Source: Tethya wilhelma
Taxonomy: Eukaryota; Porifera; Demospongiae; Tethyida; Tethyidae
DNA: 64,000 nucleotides
Assembly: GCA_964030475.1 (NCBI GenBank)
Contig: CAXIPT010000003.1
Location: forward strand, 285,365-349,364
Direction: 5' to 3'
Position numbers and translations under genes: made by a program. The notes beneath the pieces are model-generated. The model made no database searches. It saw only the letters and a list, made by a program, of their open reading frames with translations, and was not told where the DNA came from. This document shows positions 10,063 through 23,415 of this stretch, piece after piece. Positions within the stretch are counted from its first letter, which is position 1, and the number at the start of each line of letters is the position of its first letter.

Positions 10063-13000
10063 GCACAAGTGATCCTACTCAACAACAGAGAAGTGCTTGT
10101 AATATTGCAAAATTGGTCAACATAATTTCACAATCACTGAATTCCCGCAAAATCACGCACAAAGCCCTTGCCAACATTATTCTGTGCTTGAATCTCTTTG
10201 ATTCTGAATCAGACATGGATGAGTCAAATCATGACTCACTAGTAGCTGATTGTACTGAAAGAGATCTCCAACAAGCCTCTTCCATCAATTCTATCTTTGA
10301 AATAATGAAGCCTTACATGTCCTATCTCAACCCAGAGCTACTAGGCCATATCATTGAATATCTGGGTATTAACCAAGATCGCAAACACTTTAAGGATTAC
10401 ATGAAATCTCTTGAAGAGCATTGCAAGGTAACAAAAGTTAAAATGCTGCAAAATAACCCTGATGAAGTGCCTGCACATCCATTTCAACAGGTGTATATTG
10501 TCATGGAAACTCCTACAATGATCTTGGAGAATATTCGAAACCTCCGGTCGAACATGGCAAAAATTCTTAAGCTAAATCTTGTTGCTCTTAAAATCAATTT
10601 AGGTAGCAAATCACCTGATTCAATTCCAAGTTGTTCATTTCATCTTCTTAATTTTGCATGCAAGAAAGTATTCCCATTATCAAATGAGCAAAAGAGAGAG
10701 CTAAAAGCTTTGGGAATTACTTCTCTAAAATGTGGAGAATACAGCTTTGAAAAAAATGGAGCTCAGTTCTATCAGGTAAGTGATGAAGAAGAGATTGAAA
10801 TGCCTTGTTTAGGACGCCCATTTCATTTGGGCATGTATTATGATTGCCAAAATGACAAGCTTATTCCAGGACCTGAATTACATATCATTAGAGATCATGA
10901 ATCACAATCTGATGCTATACCAGCACTTGAAGAAGTCACTCAGATTAGTCAATCTGAAAGCTGTGCATGTGAACGACAAATTTTAGAGGATGATAGTCTA
11001 GAAACCAAGGCTTTGAGCTTGCAACTGACCACTCCTCTCAAGCTAAGCCTCATGTCTAACTTGATTAAGGATGTTTCAAAGTCAGCCACATACTGGAATG
11101 ATCGTTGCAAGTCAAAACGTCAAGTCCGCGTCTCTCTTAAGTACACAAGAAAATTGTTCAAGAAACGTTTCCCAACTAATAACCTTAGTAAACATCTCAA
11201 GCATGAAATTGTTGAGGGTGCTACTCATGTAGTGACTGGTGTTCTTTATGGGTTCACTTCCTACTATGTGTTTGATCACAAGCTGAGCGATAGTGAGAGA
11301 TTTGAAGATGTTCACAAGAGCATGTTAACAAACGTCAAATCATTACTAGATTCTAGTTCTGACAGCTCTCAGATTGAGTCAGTGTATGATTACACTATAT
11401 ATAGTGACTCTAGACATAGCACCCTTCAAGAAGTAGTAGAGCAGTTGAAGGATCCCTTGCACATTGAAAAACTGACCCCTGTCCCAATAAAAGTATGGAT
11501 GTGCCCTCTAGAGAAGTTGGATTCTAAATGTAATGTTACAGTAATCACAAAGGAAGTGAGCACTAGCCTTGTCAATACAATACAAAGCAACTTGGAAAGT
11601 CTACATAATGTTCAGATGCTCACCACTGACCTGTTAGATCAATATGAAAATACCCTGTCTAGATTTCTGTACATCAAAAGGAGGATAACCAAGTTTATAG
11701 AAATTTTAAGAACCTACAGTAATGTGCTTCAAACCAGTATTGGCCAGTTACTTCCAAAAATTCGTGGAGGGAGTGTTAAGGAAAGTGAATTGGCAAAGGT
11801 TATTGAAGACTGCTCCAAATCACCATTTAAACATGATTCTCTGATTACTTGGTTAAAACAACTGAAGGAAGAAATCAGCACGCTGGAAATGCTCATAAAT
11901 CAATTCCAAGTAAAACGTAATTGTCACACTGTTAAATTTGTGACTTCAGAAGAGCTAAAAACCATCACCACAGAGTCAGTTTCCGGCTACAATGTGTGCT
12001 TAATGTTCAATCTTGCTTTGGAGGATGACCGAATGCTCAGTCATCTTCAAACTTATCTTAAAGATGAACAGTGCCAGCTTATGACTGTGCACACAGATGA
12101 ATTAAAGTGGTACACAAGCACTGAACTCATGAATAAGATCACTCACAACATTGAACTGTTTAAAACTTTTATGGAAAACAACATAGAAAACGAGAAAACT
12201 AATTTTGAGGCAGTGACATGCTGCACACCAACTGCTGCCCAAAGTGAGCCCACCATCATTCTCCTCTATGAAGGTACCTCATGTAAACCATGGGAGCCTC
12301 CAGGACCACCAGGTAAGACAACGGTCAAAGAAGTAACTCATGACACAGTTCAACTAGAATGGTCCCCACCAGAATATAGCAGCCAGAGTGTAGAGTGCTA
12401 TCAAGTATCTTACCATCCAGTAGACCAACCACAAGATGGCAATGCCTTAACTACAAGCAGTGATGAGCCAACAGCTACCATCAGTGAACTAGCCGCTAGT
12501 ACCAAGTATGTATTTACAGTGCAGTCAAAATGTAAGGTAGGTCTTGGAGCCAAAGGAGAGACTAGTGATCCTGTGGAAACTAAAACAGCATCACAAACTC
12601 CTTTAGATGAAGCAGCACTAAACAAAACATCTAATAAAGTGTCTGACTCAGTAGAAAGTAAACAAAATTTAGACATGCCAAACAGTTTGCCTACATCTAC
12701 TGATGAAACACACTCCTATCAAACATCATCAAACAAATTACCGATTGCCACTGAAGTTACTCACAACAGTGTAACACTGAAGTGGGCCTTACCTGAGGAA
12801 AACAGTGATGACGTAGAAAGCTACACTATTATGTACCAAGAAGTCAACTCATCAAAATGGCAAAAGTATGAATCTACCAAAGGGTTGGACCGAAACGAAA
12901 CTGTCACAGGCCTTTCTCCTCAAACCAAGTACATCTTCAAGGTACGACCTGAACTAGAAGATGGTAGTGTTGGTCCGCTGAGTGAAGTCAGTGATATCAT

Positions 13001-16000
13001 TGAAACAAAAGCACCAATATGTCAGCCTGGGAAACCAATGGCCCACACTGTGACTCATGACAGTATCACTATACAGTGGAAGAAACCTAATTATCACTCT
13101 GAAAGAGTTCATTCTTATTATGTCTTTCATTATCCTTTGGACACTGAAGCTAAACATGAATGGAAGCGATTCATGACTGACAGTAATGAGACAAAGTTCA
13201 TTGCTTCTAATCTTTCTCTTCAAACTAAGTATGTCTTCAAGGTACGACCTGAACTAGAAGATGGTAGTATTGGTACTTGGAGTGAAGTCAGTGATCCCAT
13301 TGAGACTAAAGGGCCTGGTTATACTTACAAATCAGATTCCAATGCTGAATTAGGTAAACCCATAGCCATAGCAGTCTTGGACAACTCTATTACTTTAGAG
13401 TGGAAGAAATCTGAATTGTTTAAGGACTCTGTAGACTATTACATCATCACTTATCGTTCACTTGATGATCCAAAGAAACAATGGAAAAGTATAACTACAG
13501 ATTTTGAGGATACAGTGACACTGAAAGATCTTATCAGAGATACAGAGTATGTGTTTAAAGTTCGTTCTGAATGTGATAGTGGTAATGGTCCATCAAGTGA
13601 ACTTAGTGACCCCATCAAAACCAGAGCTACCTCTCCACCTGGCAGACCAACAGCCTCAGATGTGACATACAATAGCTTGGTGTTACACTGGAGCAAGCCT
13701 GAGTGGGGTAGTGAGAAGATTGAAAAGTACAAAATTCTATACAGTTTCAGTAATAATAATATTGAAACATTTAGGGAACAGCAAACAAAGAGTAACAAAG
13801 ACAGTGAGCTAATTGAAAACCTTTCTGCTAATGCAGTATACAAATTTCAAGTCCAGCCAATCTGTTCTGGAAACATTGGTTGTACCAGTGCAATGAGCGA
13901 CACCATTAAAACCAAACTAACCTCACCCCCAGGCAAACCACAAGCTAAATGTATTACTCACAACAGCGTAACTTTGACCTGGACACAACCAGACCATGGG
14001 AAAGAGAGTATAAAATATTACACTGTCAAAGTTGAAAATGAAGGCACAGTTCTGGAAGATATTGACCGTATAACAGGTGGTGCTCAAGAAATTATCACAA
14101 TAGAGCATCTAGATATGAAAAAGAAATACCAGTTCAAAGTTTGTCCTGTATGTGGTGAAGCTGGTGTTGGCATGGAGAGTGAATTAAGTGATGTCATTGA
14201 AACCATGGCAACCTCTCCTCCTGGGAAACCAACAGTGTCTGAAGTCACTCATGAGACTGTTAGCTTGGAGTGGATAGAACCAGAAGAAAAATGTGTGGAA
14301 ATTGAAGAATACGAAGTGTGGTACAGGAAAGCTGGAAAACCCAAACTTAAGTGGGACAAAGCTGTATCAATTTTAACTGGACCAAAAGAGTATATATATA
14401 AAACAACTCTAGGCCAGGAGTACATTGATTTTGATTCAGCATATGAATTTAAGATAGTACCAATTTGCAGCTATAAAGGTATTGGAAGTGAGAGTGAAGC
14501 CAGTGAAGCAGTTCAAACAAAGACAACCACTCCTCCTGGAAAGCTAGTAGTGTTTGCTCAAACACATAACAGTGTTCAATTGAAATGGAAAAAGCCAAAG
14601 CATAAAAATCAGATAACTGGATACAGTATAGTTTGCAAAGAGATGAAGACACAAATTCAGCATGAAAAGGATGTAATACCAAACAGTGATATCAGTGAAG
14701 ATCAAGTGAGCTTTGACGGACTAATTCCTGATACTGAATATATCTTCAAGGTCCAACCTCAGTGTTCCACTGGTCCTGGAGCTGAGAGTGAATGGAGTGA
14801 ACCAATTAGAACTGAAAAAGTCTACTATCAGCCTGGAAAACCTCAAGCTGAAAGTGCGAAGTATAATGAAGTTTGCATTAAATGGGAAAGACCTGCTAAT
14901 GGCTGGCAGTATGTAAAACACTACACTGTATTATACTGCCAAAAAGCAAACGCTCAAACATGCAATTGGGAATTCAAAGTATGGCCAGAAAACATTTCTA
15001 AAGATTATAATCAATGTAGAGTGAGTAATCTTCTTGCAGCAACTTCATACATATTCAAAGTTAAGTCTAATATATCACAGACTGCTAAATCAGACCAACA
15101 ATTATGTATAGAAATGGAGAGTAAAGTAAGTGAGCTCATTAAGACTAAAGCAACTACTCCACCAGGTAAACCAGAAGCTACTCCGATAGAAACTAATGAC
15201 AATAAGCATGCTGTTTCATTGAAGTGGGATGCTCCTAAGAATGGGCAGGAAAATATTAAGTATTATGCAATAAAATACACTGAGAGGGAGAGAAGGTCAC
15301 AATAATTGATGGAAGTGAAACATCCAGAACAGAAATACACCGACTGAAAGGAAAAACACAGTACACCTTCACTGTAATTCCCATAAGCCATGATCAGTTT
15401 GAAGGTGAACCCAGTGAGAGCATTCAGATTGAAACACCACCATCTTGTAAGCCTGGGAAGGTTGACTATATTGAACATACATACAATACTATCACAATCA
15501 AGTGGCCAAAACCAGAACATTACTCAGGAGCTGTTAAACAGTATGAGTTGTCATATAAATCGCTAACTGACAAAATACAACACAGAGTGACACCAAAGAG
15601 TCATGAAGGTACTGAAATTACAAATTTAACCCACAATACAGAATATGTCTTCACAGTTCATCCAGTATGTGAAGGCAGTATTAGTACAGAGGCCAGTGTT
15701 AGTGAACCCATTGCTACCATGGCAACCTCCCCTCCTGGGAAACCTCTCAAGTCTCCAGGTGTCAGTGTGACACACAACAGTGTTACTTTGGAGTGGACAA
15801 GGCCAGCAGTAGGAAGTGAGAAGATCAAGTATTATGAAATAATGTACAGAAAACACTCCAAAATACTATCAGTCATCAGAACATTTCAGAAAAGTTCAGC
15901 TTGGGACTTCAAACCACAGATTAAAACAAAAAATAGAGAGGAGAAAGAAACTGTGAAGAATCTGTTATCTGGTACAAAGTACATCTTCAAAGTGAGGGCA

Positions 16001-18906
16001 GTGTGTACAAGTGACAAAGGTAAAGAAAATTATGGGCTGGAGAGTGATCCCAGTGATCCTATAGGGACTAATGCAATATCTCCACCTGGTAAGCCACAAG
16101 CCATAGCAATCACTCACAACAGCATCACACTGGAATGGATGTGTCCAGAAACTGGCTCCAATAATGTTGATAAATTTACCATCTATTACTCAAAAGATAA
16201 AACTCAAATAATGCCAAGTATACATAATATGCATGACTTACCAAAATCAGCATCATTAAAACGTGGATCATCCATTAGCTGCACCATACAAGGCCTCGAT
16301 CCATGTACTTTAGTGAAGCCAGTGATTCCATTACCACAAACTCAACGGGACCACCAACAAAACTTGAGCCTGATAAAGTGACTCATAACAGCACACATCT
16401 GAAATGGAAGTGCCCTGAATATGGACAAGAAATAATTGATCATTATCACCTTTTTTATAGAAAATCAAGTGAATTGAATTGGGATAGAATTGAAGAGAAA
16501 ATCATAAAAACTGACTTTTGTGTGGAGAATCTAGAACTGAACACAGAATACATGTTTAAAGTTCTTCCCATCTGTAAAGATGATCAAGACAAAGGCACAG
16601 AGAGTGAACCAAGCAAAATTAAGACCAAACCAACCTCTCCACCTGGTAAACCAGTAGCCACCAAGGTGACTCACAATAGTGTTCTTTTGGAATGGACTAA
16701 GCCAACTAGTGGTATTCCACCAAATAAGTATATGGTAACATACTACTTGAAATCTTTAAACAATTTATTGTGGCAGCAGCCAAATGAATGTGCTGGAGAA
16801 TGCTATGATATAAAGCAACTCAAACCAGAAAGCAAATATCATTTTGTTATCATCCCAGTATGTGGTACCAGTGGTGGTGGTACTGAAAGTGAAGCTAGTG
16901 ATGAGATAACTACAAAACCAGTATGTAAACCAGGTGAGCCAAGAGCTTCTAACATAACCTACAACAGTATCACACTGACATGGACTGAGCCAGAGTATGG
17001 CAGAGATCAAATTGATTGCTACATAGTACAATATAGAGCCCATACTCTAAAAAACCCGGAGCCCAGAACAAAACATACAGAAAGTGACAAAAATGAAATT
17101 GTTATTGATGAGTTGAATGGAGCCACACGGTACTCATTTGAAGTAAGTGCCATACTTAAACATGATTCAGATTTTGGCACTGAATTTAGTGATCCCATCC
17201 AATTCACAACTAAAACACCACCTTTAGCTATTCGCTTGTGCAGACTAGCCAAATCAGACAGTGAACTAATAAGAAAAGGTCCTCCAGCAGTTTATAAACT
17301 GCCTAATATGACTTGCACAATGCCAGATGATAAAAATATGATTTCAAAATGTCATTTTAAATTTGGCCCAAAAACATACAAAAGAAAACAAGAGAGAGTA
17401 TTAATGCTTGTTGGAGCAACTGGAGAAGGCAAGAGTACACTGATTGAATGTATGGTCAACTACATACTAGGAGTGAAGTGGGAGTATGACTTCAGATTTC
17501 AGGTAATACAAGAAACTGAAGAAAGGCCGCAAGCTGAAAGCCAAACGAGGTACATTACTGCATATACATTTTATCCAGCTCCTGGTTTTGACATAGACTA
17601 CACCCTAACTATAATTGACACACCAGGCTATGGAGATACTAGAGGAATCAAATATGATGTTGAATTAACAAAACAAATCAAACAATTTTTTTTGAAAAAA
17701 CCTCCTCAAGGAATTGACCACATTGATGGTGTTGGATTTGTCACAAAGGCTGCTTCACCACGATTAACTCAAACCCAGAAGTATATCTATGATTCAATAC
17801 TGAAAATATTTGGAAAAGATATGGAACACAACATCTTTTTAATGATAACATTCTGTGATTCTCAAAAGCCTGAGGTTCTGGAAGCTATTAAGGCTGCTAA
17901 GATACCCAACTTTGGTCACTTCAAGTTTAACAACTCTGCATTGTATGCTGACAACAGTGATGTAAATGACATTATCAGTTCAAGTTTCTGGAAGATGGGA
18001 TTTGATACACTTGGCAAGTTCTTTGCAAAATTTGAAGCTATGGAGCCTATAAGTCTTCAGCTAACAAAAGACACTTTAGCACAACGAGAGGAACTAGAAA
18101 CTCTTGTAGAAGTGCTACACAGACAAATCACCTCTAGTCTTTATCTTATTAGAGAACTTAATACGGACAAAGAAGCAATAACCTCTCACAAGATAAGTAT
18201 TGACAGTAATGAACCATTTACATATGAAGTGGAAGTTATGAAAGGATTTGAAGAGCCACTACCAGATGAGAACAAGCAAGTAACAATCTGTTTGACTTGC
18301 AATTACACATGTCACTATCCATGTACCATCAAAAGTGATGACAAAAAATACAAATGTGCAGCCATGGATGGTAATTTTTTGCAACGAAACAAGGACTCAT
18401 GCTGTGTAGTGTGTCCAGGGAAATGTCACTGGTCCCATCATGTCAACAGAACTTATAAATACGTGTTGAAACCAATCACAGAAAAAAGAACACTTGAAGA
18501 TCTCATCAAGAAATATCGCATGACAACTACACCACTAGGAAAGCAGCAATCTCCTACACATGAGATCTTAAGTGGTGTTTGCGCCAAAAAATTCCAAGAA
18601 ACATTTGATGAAGTACTAGATCTCATTACACAGGCACAAGAGTCCATTGGCAAACTGGACAAAATTGCACTGAGGAAATCTGAAAGTTCTTCACAAGTAG
18701 CTTATATAGAACTCTTAATTGAAGCAGAAAAACAAGGTGGATGTGATAAACCAGGATGTGCAGAACGAATAGAAGCCCTGAAACTATTACGAGAAAAAGC
18801 AGGTGCGAAAGTTGCAGTGGAAAAAATGTTGTCTGCTAATAATTCAGAATCTGATAATGAAACATCTGACCATCATGTGGAGTTAGAGGAAGAAACATCC
18901 GTCTAG
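10063..18906 (+). pseudogene. Gene 2: Y module – SNTX-like block – Fn3 x16 – GTPase – Cys/His, frame broken twice
   Basis: The coding exon begins after a TAACAG acceptor at 10063; a CARD exon on this strand is not seen. Order: Y module (about 10110..10790), SNTX-like block starting at MPCLGRPFHLGMYYDC (about 10800) with MACPF-like, FAT-like helical and thioredoxin-like parts to about 12290, sixteen Fn3 repeats, GTPase (Walker A GATGEGKST near 17420), Cys/His module (about 18290..18440) and tail to the stop at 18904. Two breaks are seen. The first frame ends at 15303..15305 in Fn3 10, and similarity resumes at once in another frame. A second break near 16300, inside Fn3 13, lacks roughly 18 residues present in paralogues and shifts frame. 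No intron signals explain these. It is therefore a pseudogene or carries assembly errors. The SNTX-like identification rests on motif order shared with genes 4 and 5. SNTX relatives include fish toxins, but the setting here is a cytosolic-type protein. Confidence 0.7.
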
Positions 18907-20250
18907 ACTACATAATACATTCAAATTGAATACATATACTGCCTATATAGCTGAGACTGTGTTTTATTAGCTTGTACGGTTACTTAATATGAAATTGTGT
19001 ATAATATTATTCTTATGATTTTGTAATAGTTACTGAATATATTTGTAGTTGTATGCTGCTGTAGTACATGGCACAATTACATAGCCGCATGCTAAATATG
19101 CATGCATACAACCAAATCATAGATGTATGATTCTTTTTAATATTTATTTTTGTTATTGATTTTGTACAGCTGTATACTATTAGTATGCTTGTGTTAACAA
19201 GAAATGACAACATATATACCAATACAGTAGACTAGTATATATAAATTTCCATTATGATGATCATCAGTGATAAGTATAGTGGAACAAAACAGATCGATGG
19301 GAACATGTTCTATACAGTACGTATACATATTACTGTCTGCTAAATTGCCTCAGTACATTTTCAGACTAATCCCAATTTTAGTATGCTCATATAATCCTCA
19401 TAATTTATATAGATTGTCTACCTCACAAGCTCCTATATACAGGAGGAGAAAAGTGCAGGGCAATTAAGACTTGCATGTGTGGCATGAGCAAGTCTTATGG
19501 CACTAGTCTAGCTCAAGCATATAAATTCAGTTTTAATTTAATGTCAAGTTATGTAGAATGATTTTACAATTGCAACCCACCAAGATGAATTAAGAGGAGA
19601 TAGAAACAATAAGGTAATAACAATAAGGCACTATAGGATCAAGATGTGGGTGGAAGCTATAGGTGTATTTGCATGTGGGAACCAAACGACTTATAGTGCT
19701 CATGCAGTGACTCATTATGAATACTGCATTAGGTAATTCTCTAAAATGGCAAACAAATCCACCCACCATGCATGTGACGGTTACCATGGTGATAATTATG
19801 TGAACCATCATATTCACTGTTCAATGAATAGATCACAAATGCACACCTATGCACATTCCTGGATATACATATACACAATCATACATACCCATTGGTAGGA
19901 TACACTTGCTAAGATAAAGATTTGCCATGGAACCACTAATGCAAGGTAATCCAAAGGTCCTTAATTGGCTGTACTATTGCCAAGAGATGTATAATACTCC
20001 AACAGTATACAGTTTATATGTGTGATGTACACTGTATGCATGCACACAGAACATAATATTATACTATTCAAAATGAGAGATAATCATGAATGCTCTGGTC
20101 ATGAGGACATCGGCACCAATATTCACTAATGAATTGGGGGTATGAATTTAATTCTTTCTTTGAACCCCACCCATAGTTTTTTGTCACAAGAAACTTACAT
20201 AGCTGAAGTACCACAGTTACATTAGTGTTAGCTATACTACGGCAGTCAGT
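18907..20250. other. Intergenic: 3' flank of gene 2 and promoter region of gene 3
   Basis: AT-rich, with no supported gene. The second half shares blocks with the regions upstream of genes 4 and 5: an X-box-like motif at 19779..19795 and a TTTCTTTGAACCCC block at 20155..20168, about 90 bp before the ATG. Short open frames here have no family resemblance. Confidence 0.5.
19779..19795. promoter_or_regulatory. RFX X-box-like motif upstream of gene 3
   Basis: GGTTACCATGGTGATAA is close to the animal RFX X-box (two GTTRCC half-sites in inverted order). It ends 456 bp before the ATG at 20251. Genes 4 and 5 have the same motif 473 and 486 bp before their ATGs, embedded in conserved flanks. Confidence 0.45.
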
Positions 20251-22200
20251 ATGGATAACAGTGACACTGCTGAGTATTGTGCCTTTCATGGTTGCTTTAG
20301 TACACTAGTGAATGGAGTGAAAAATGATGTAGAGAGTGTAGCTAGAAAAACCTGTGCAAGTAATCTGATCTCTTCTGACAACTTAACCAATGCAACTAAT
20401 CAAACCCAAGATGAACACTACAGAACTACAAAGTTACTGGTGAAAATTTCAGCCAGGATTATACAAACTCAGTACCTATTTCAAGTATGTGCTAAACTTA
20501 AAAATACAGATTTGCAGTTGGGCATTGAATATAGTGATCCTGTCCAAATCATAACTAAACCACCACCTTTAGCAGTTCGATTGTGCAGACAAGCACAAAC
20601 AAACAAGAAACTATTATTAAGAGAAGGCCCCCCAGCAGTTTATCAACTACCAAGAGTGACTCGCACAATGAAAGATAAAGAAAAAAGAATTGCCAAGTGC
20701 CATTTTGGAGATCCTGAACTAGGTAGAGGTAAACGAGAGAGAGTATTGATGCTTGTAGGAGCAATTGGAGAAGGCAAGAGTACACTGATTGAATGTATGG
20801 TCAACTACATACTGGGAGTAAAATGGGAGGATGACTTCAGATTTCAGATAATTAAGAAAAAACCAAAAAAGTCTCAAGCTGAAAGCCAAACAAGGTATAT
20901 CACTGCATATACATTTTACCCAGTTCCTACTTCTTCTCTAGATAACACCCTAACCATCATTGACACACCTGGGTATGGAGATACCAGAGGAATTAACTAT
21001 GATCATGCACTGACTGAGCAAATCAAAGAGTTCATCTCCACCCCACCTCCTCATGGTATCAACCACATTGATGGTGTTGGATTTGTTGTTAGAGCTGGTT
21101 CATCACGACTTACACCAACACAGCAGTACATCTTTGATTCAATCCTAAAAGTGTTTGGAAAAGATATGGAACACAACATTTTCTTGATGACAACATTCTG
21201 CGATGGTCAAATTCCTGAAGTTCTTGAAGCAATTGTGGCTGCAGGAATACCCAATGTAGGTTATTTTAAGCTAAACAATTCAGCATTGTATGCTAACAAC
21301 ATTGATACAACTGATACTATCAGCTCAAGTTGTTGGGATATGGGATTTAAGACACTTGGTGAGTTTTTCACAAAATTTGAAGATATGGAGTCTATAAGTC
21401 TTCAGCTAACAAGAGAAACTTTAGAAGAACGTAAACAACTAGAAAATCTTGTTGAAGAGCTACAAACACAAATCACCCATAGTCTTGATCTCATTAGAGA
21501 GCTTAGACAAGATGAAGAAGCAGTAATAACAGCTAATCAATTAGGTGTTGATGAAAACAATAAACCTTTTATATTCAAAGTTGAAGTGATGAAGGGCATT
21601 GAACAGGATTTGCCAGATAAGGAAAAGAAAGTCACTGTCTGTTTGAATTGCAATTACACCTGTCACTATCCCTGTACTATCCCAGATGATGGTGAGAAGT
21701 ACAAATGTAAAGCTATGAAAGGTTTTTACTTCCAACAAAGTGAAGAATCACACTGTGTAAAGTGTCCAGGAAGATGTCACTGGACAAAACATGCCAACAA
21801 ACCATATCGATATGTAAAACAACAAGTTGAAGAGACTAGATCACTTGAAGATCTCATAAAGAAATACAGCAAACCAACCTCAGAGCAACAACCTGGTACT
21901 GAAGATGTGCTAAAAGGTGTTGCAGAACAACTCCAAGAAACATATGATAAAGTACTAGATCTCATTAAACGGTCCCAAGAATCCATCGATAAATTAGACC
22001 AGATTGCCTTAAAAAAATCTGATCCAACTCGTGAAACCTCTTCACAAATAGCTTACATTGAAATATTGATTGAAGCAGAAAAACAAGGTGGTAAGCCAGG
22101 AAGTGAACAACAAATAGAGGCACTGAAAATACTCAAAAAAAGAGCTGAAGCTACAGTTGAAGTAAAGAAGATTATAGTACAAATAAGTAATGAGAATTAA
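20251..22200 (+). CDS. Gene 3: minimal CARD–GTPase–Cys/His protein (649 aa, single exon)
   Basis: The ATG at 20251 begins MDNSDTAEYCAFHGCF, the family CARD-like start. At about residue 71 the CARD is cut inside helix 5 or so and runs straight into the end of the last Fn3 domain (TQYLFQVCAKLKNTDLQ), whose counterpart in gene 1 is at 1725..1775. The rest is full length: linker PPPLAVRL, Walker A GAIGEGKST (about residue 170), DTPGYGDTRG (about 238), coiled segment, Cys/His module CLNCNYTCHYPC to CPGRCHWTKH, helical tail. No intron is needed. Inferred: an internal deletion from a longer paralogue removed intron 1 and all Fn3 repeats yet kept the frame. An AATAAA lies at 22476..22481. The gene could be functional or a neutral deletion product. 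The CARD is incomplete, so its fold is doubtful. Confidence 0.8.
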   Translation: MDNSDTAEYCAFHGCFSTLVNGVKNDVESVARKTCASNLISSDNLTNATNQTQDEHYRTTKLLVKISARIIQTQYLFQVCAKLKNTDLQLGIEYSDPVQIITKPPPLAVRLCRQAQTNKKLLLREGPPAVYQLPRVTRTMKDKEKRIAKCHFGDPELGRGKRERVLMLVGAIGEGKSTLIECMVNYILGVKWEDDFRFQIIKKKPKKSQAESQTRYITAYTFYPVPTSSLDNTLTIIDTPGYGDTRGINYDHALTEQIKEFISTPPPHGINHIDGVGFVVRAGSSRLTPTQQYIFDSILKVFGKDMEHNIFLMTTFCDGQIPEVLEAIVAAGIPNVGYFKLNNSALYANNIDTTDTISSSCWDMGFKTLGEFFTKFEDMESISLQLTRETLEERKQLENLVEELQTQITHSLDLIRELRQDEEAVITANQLGVDENNKPFIFKVEVMKGIEQDLPDKEKKVTVCLNCNYTCHYPCTIPDDGEKYKCKAMKGFYFQQSEESHCVKCPGRCHWTKHANKPYRYVKQQVEETRSLEDLIKKYSKPTSEQQPGTEDVLKGVAEQLQETYDKVLDLIKRSQESIDKLDQIALKKSDPTRETSSQIAYIEILIEAEKQGGKPGSEQQIEALKILKKRAEATVEVKKIIVQISNEN

Positions 22201-22475
22201 TTTAATTATAAAAGTTAAATAATTATATCTTCCTTTTCTGGTCTATCTATTGTGCGTGTTTATAGGACAAACTAAGTTTAAAACTTGCATTATAAATAAT
22301 TATTGTGTAACTATTGTAGCATTTGACTATTAGTTTTACAGTGTATATAGTATAAAGTTTTTAATAGTTATTGTATGACATAATTACAGTAACATACAGA
22401 CCAGTGTGTTAACTTAGTGATTTGAATACGAAGTCTTTGTTTTGTAAACCAAGTTTTGAATCATATAGTTAGACA

Positions 22476-22481
22476 AATAAA
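22476..22481 (+). other. Probable polyadenylation signal of gene 3
   Basis: AATAAA lies 276 bp after the gene 3 stop, with T- and GT-containing sequence downstream. Confidence 0.35.
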
Positions 22482-22926
22482 GTTTCAAAAGTATCAATAT
22501 CAGGTCAGTTTGCACAGAAATAGAGACCAGAGGCTGATTCTACTATGAGTGAGAAATTACGAGATGAGTGGAGTGCTTGCATAAAAGCTTCTTCCTTCAA
22601 GACCCAGGGGAAAGAGCCTATATATCAGTATTGACAACGCTATATAGTTACTGTAGAAGGCTGAGAAGACCGGCCTACAACAGAGTGACTTACTCTGCTT
22701 CTTTTCAAGATGCACTCCTTCACCTTGAGACACACAGAGGAGTGTTTCACTACCAGACCCACCAAGATGAAGAGGAGATAGAAACGTGGCACTGCTCAGG
22801 GTCTTAATTCAAATTAACTGATCATGCACAATTCAATAGTGAATGGAGTGAATACACCCATTAATTTTAATTCTGCTGAGTCAGTCCCTAAAATTAATAA
22901 CAAAAACAATAAATCCACCATGTGAT

Positions 22927-22943
22927 GGTTACCATAGTGATAA
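22927..22943. promoter_or_regulatory. RFX X-box-like motif upstream of gene 4
   Basis: GGTTACCATAGTGATAA ends 473 bp before the ATG at 23416. It sits in a conserved context (CCACCATGTGAT before, TCCATGAAT after) shared with genes 3 and 5. Confidence 0.45.
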
Positions 22944-23304
22944 ATTGGTATTCACAGCTCCATGAATATCAAGGCCATACCGTACACACCCACATTATAC
23001 CGTAGACACACACAAATACACCCATTTATGGAAGTGATAGTGACACATTTGTTGAGATTAAGATATTCTGCCATCCAAAGCAATCATGATCACAATTAAT
23101 CATCATTACTTTTAGTACTATATTACACCATACATAGTTATAACATACCTATACCTAGATCTATATATGCATAATATTATGTGCATGTATACTGAGTACT
23201 GAGAGATAAGTCACAGAATTATACTTGCTGACAATCATGACATTGTACAATACTCTGGTTATAAGTATTATATTATTCACTACTGAGGACAAGGGGCATG
23301 AATA

Positions 23305-23329
23305 TTTCTTTGAACCCCTCCCTCAACTT
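23305..23329 (+). promoter_or_regulatory. Promoter-proximal block shared by genes 4 and 5
   Basis: TTTCTTTGAACCCCTCCCTC begins a 25-bp block identical at 33259..33283. A shorter version lies at 20155..20168. The block is about 90 to 110 bp upstream of each ATG, so it may hold the core promoter or the transcription start. Confidence 0.4.
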
Positions 23330-23415
23330 GCTGTAGTTGATGCTGCATGCTCTTAGACTGAGTCAGTGCAGTGACACAGCTATTACTAGCTGCTTGCAAG
23401 AAAGTTGCAGTGAGT

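Larger units (their letters stand above)
22201..23415. other. Intergenic: 3' flank of gene 3 and promoter region of gene 4
   Basis: Contains a polyadenylation signal (22476), an X-box-like motif at 22927..22943 and a promoter-proximal block at 23305..23329 shared with gene 5. The block around 22758..22790 (CACCAAGATGAAGAGGAGAT) repeats one at 19577 upstream of gene 3. No gene is supported. Confidence 0.5.

Noticed and set aside
10113..10115. TTG start codons at 10113, 34281, 47790 and 54756
   Set aside because: Animal genes do not normally start there. In each case the frame continues upstream to a splice acceptor (10063, 34243, 47671, 54688) in the right phase.
22568..22807. 79-codon open frame between genes 3 and 4
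   Set aside because: Lies in conserved upstream DNA also present before gene 3, where the frame is not kept.
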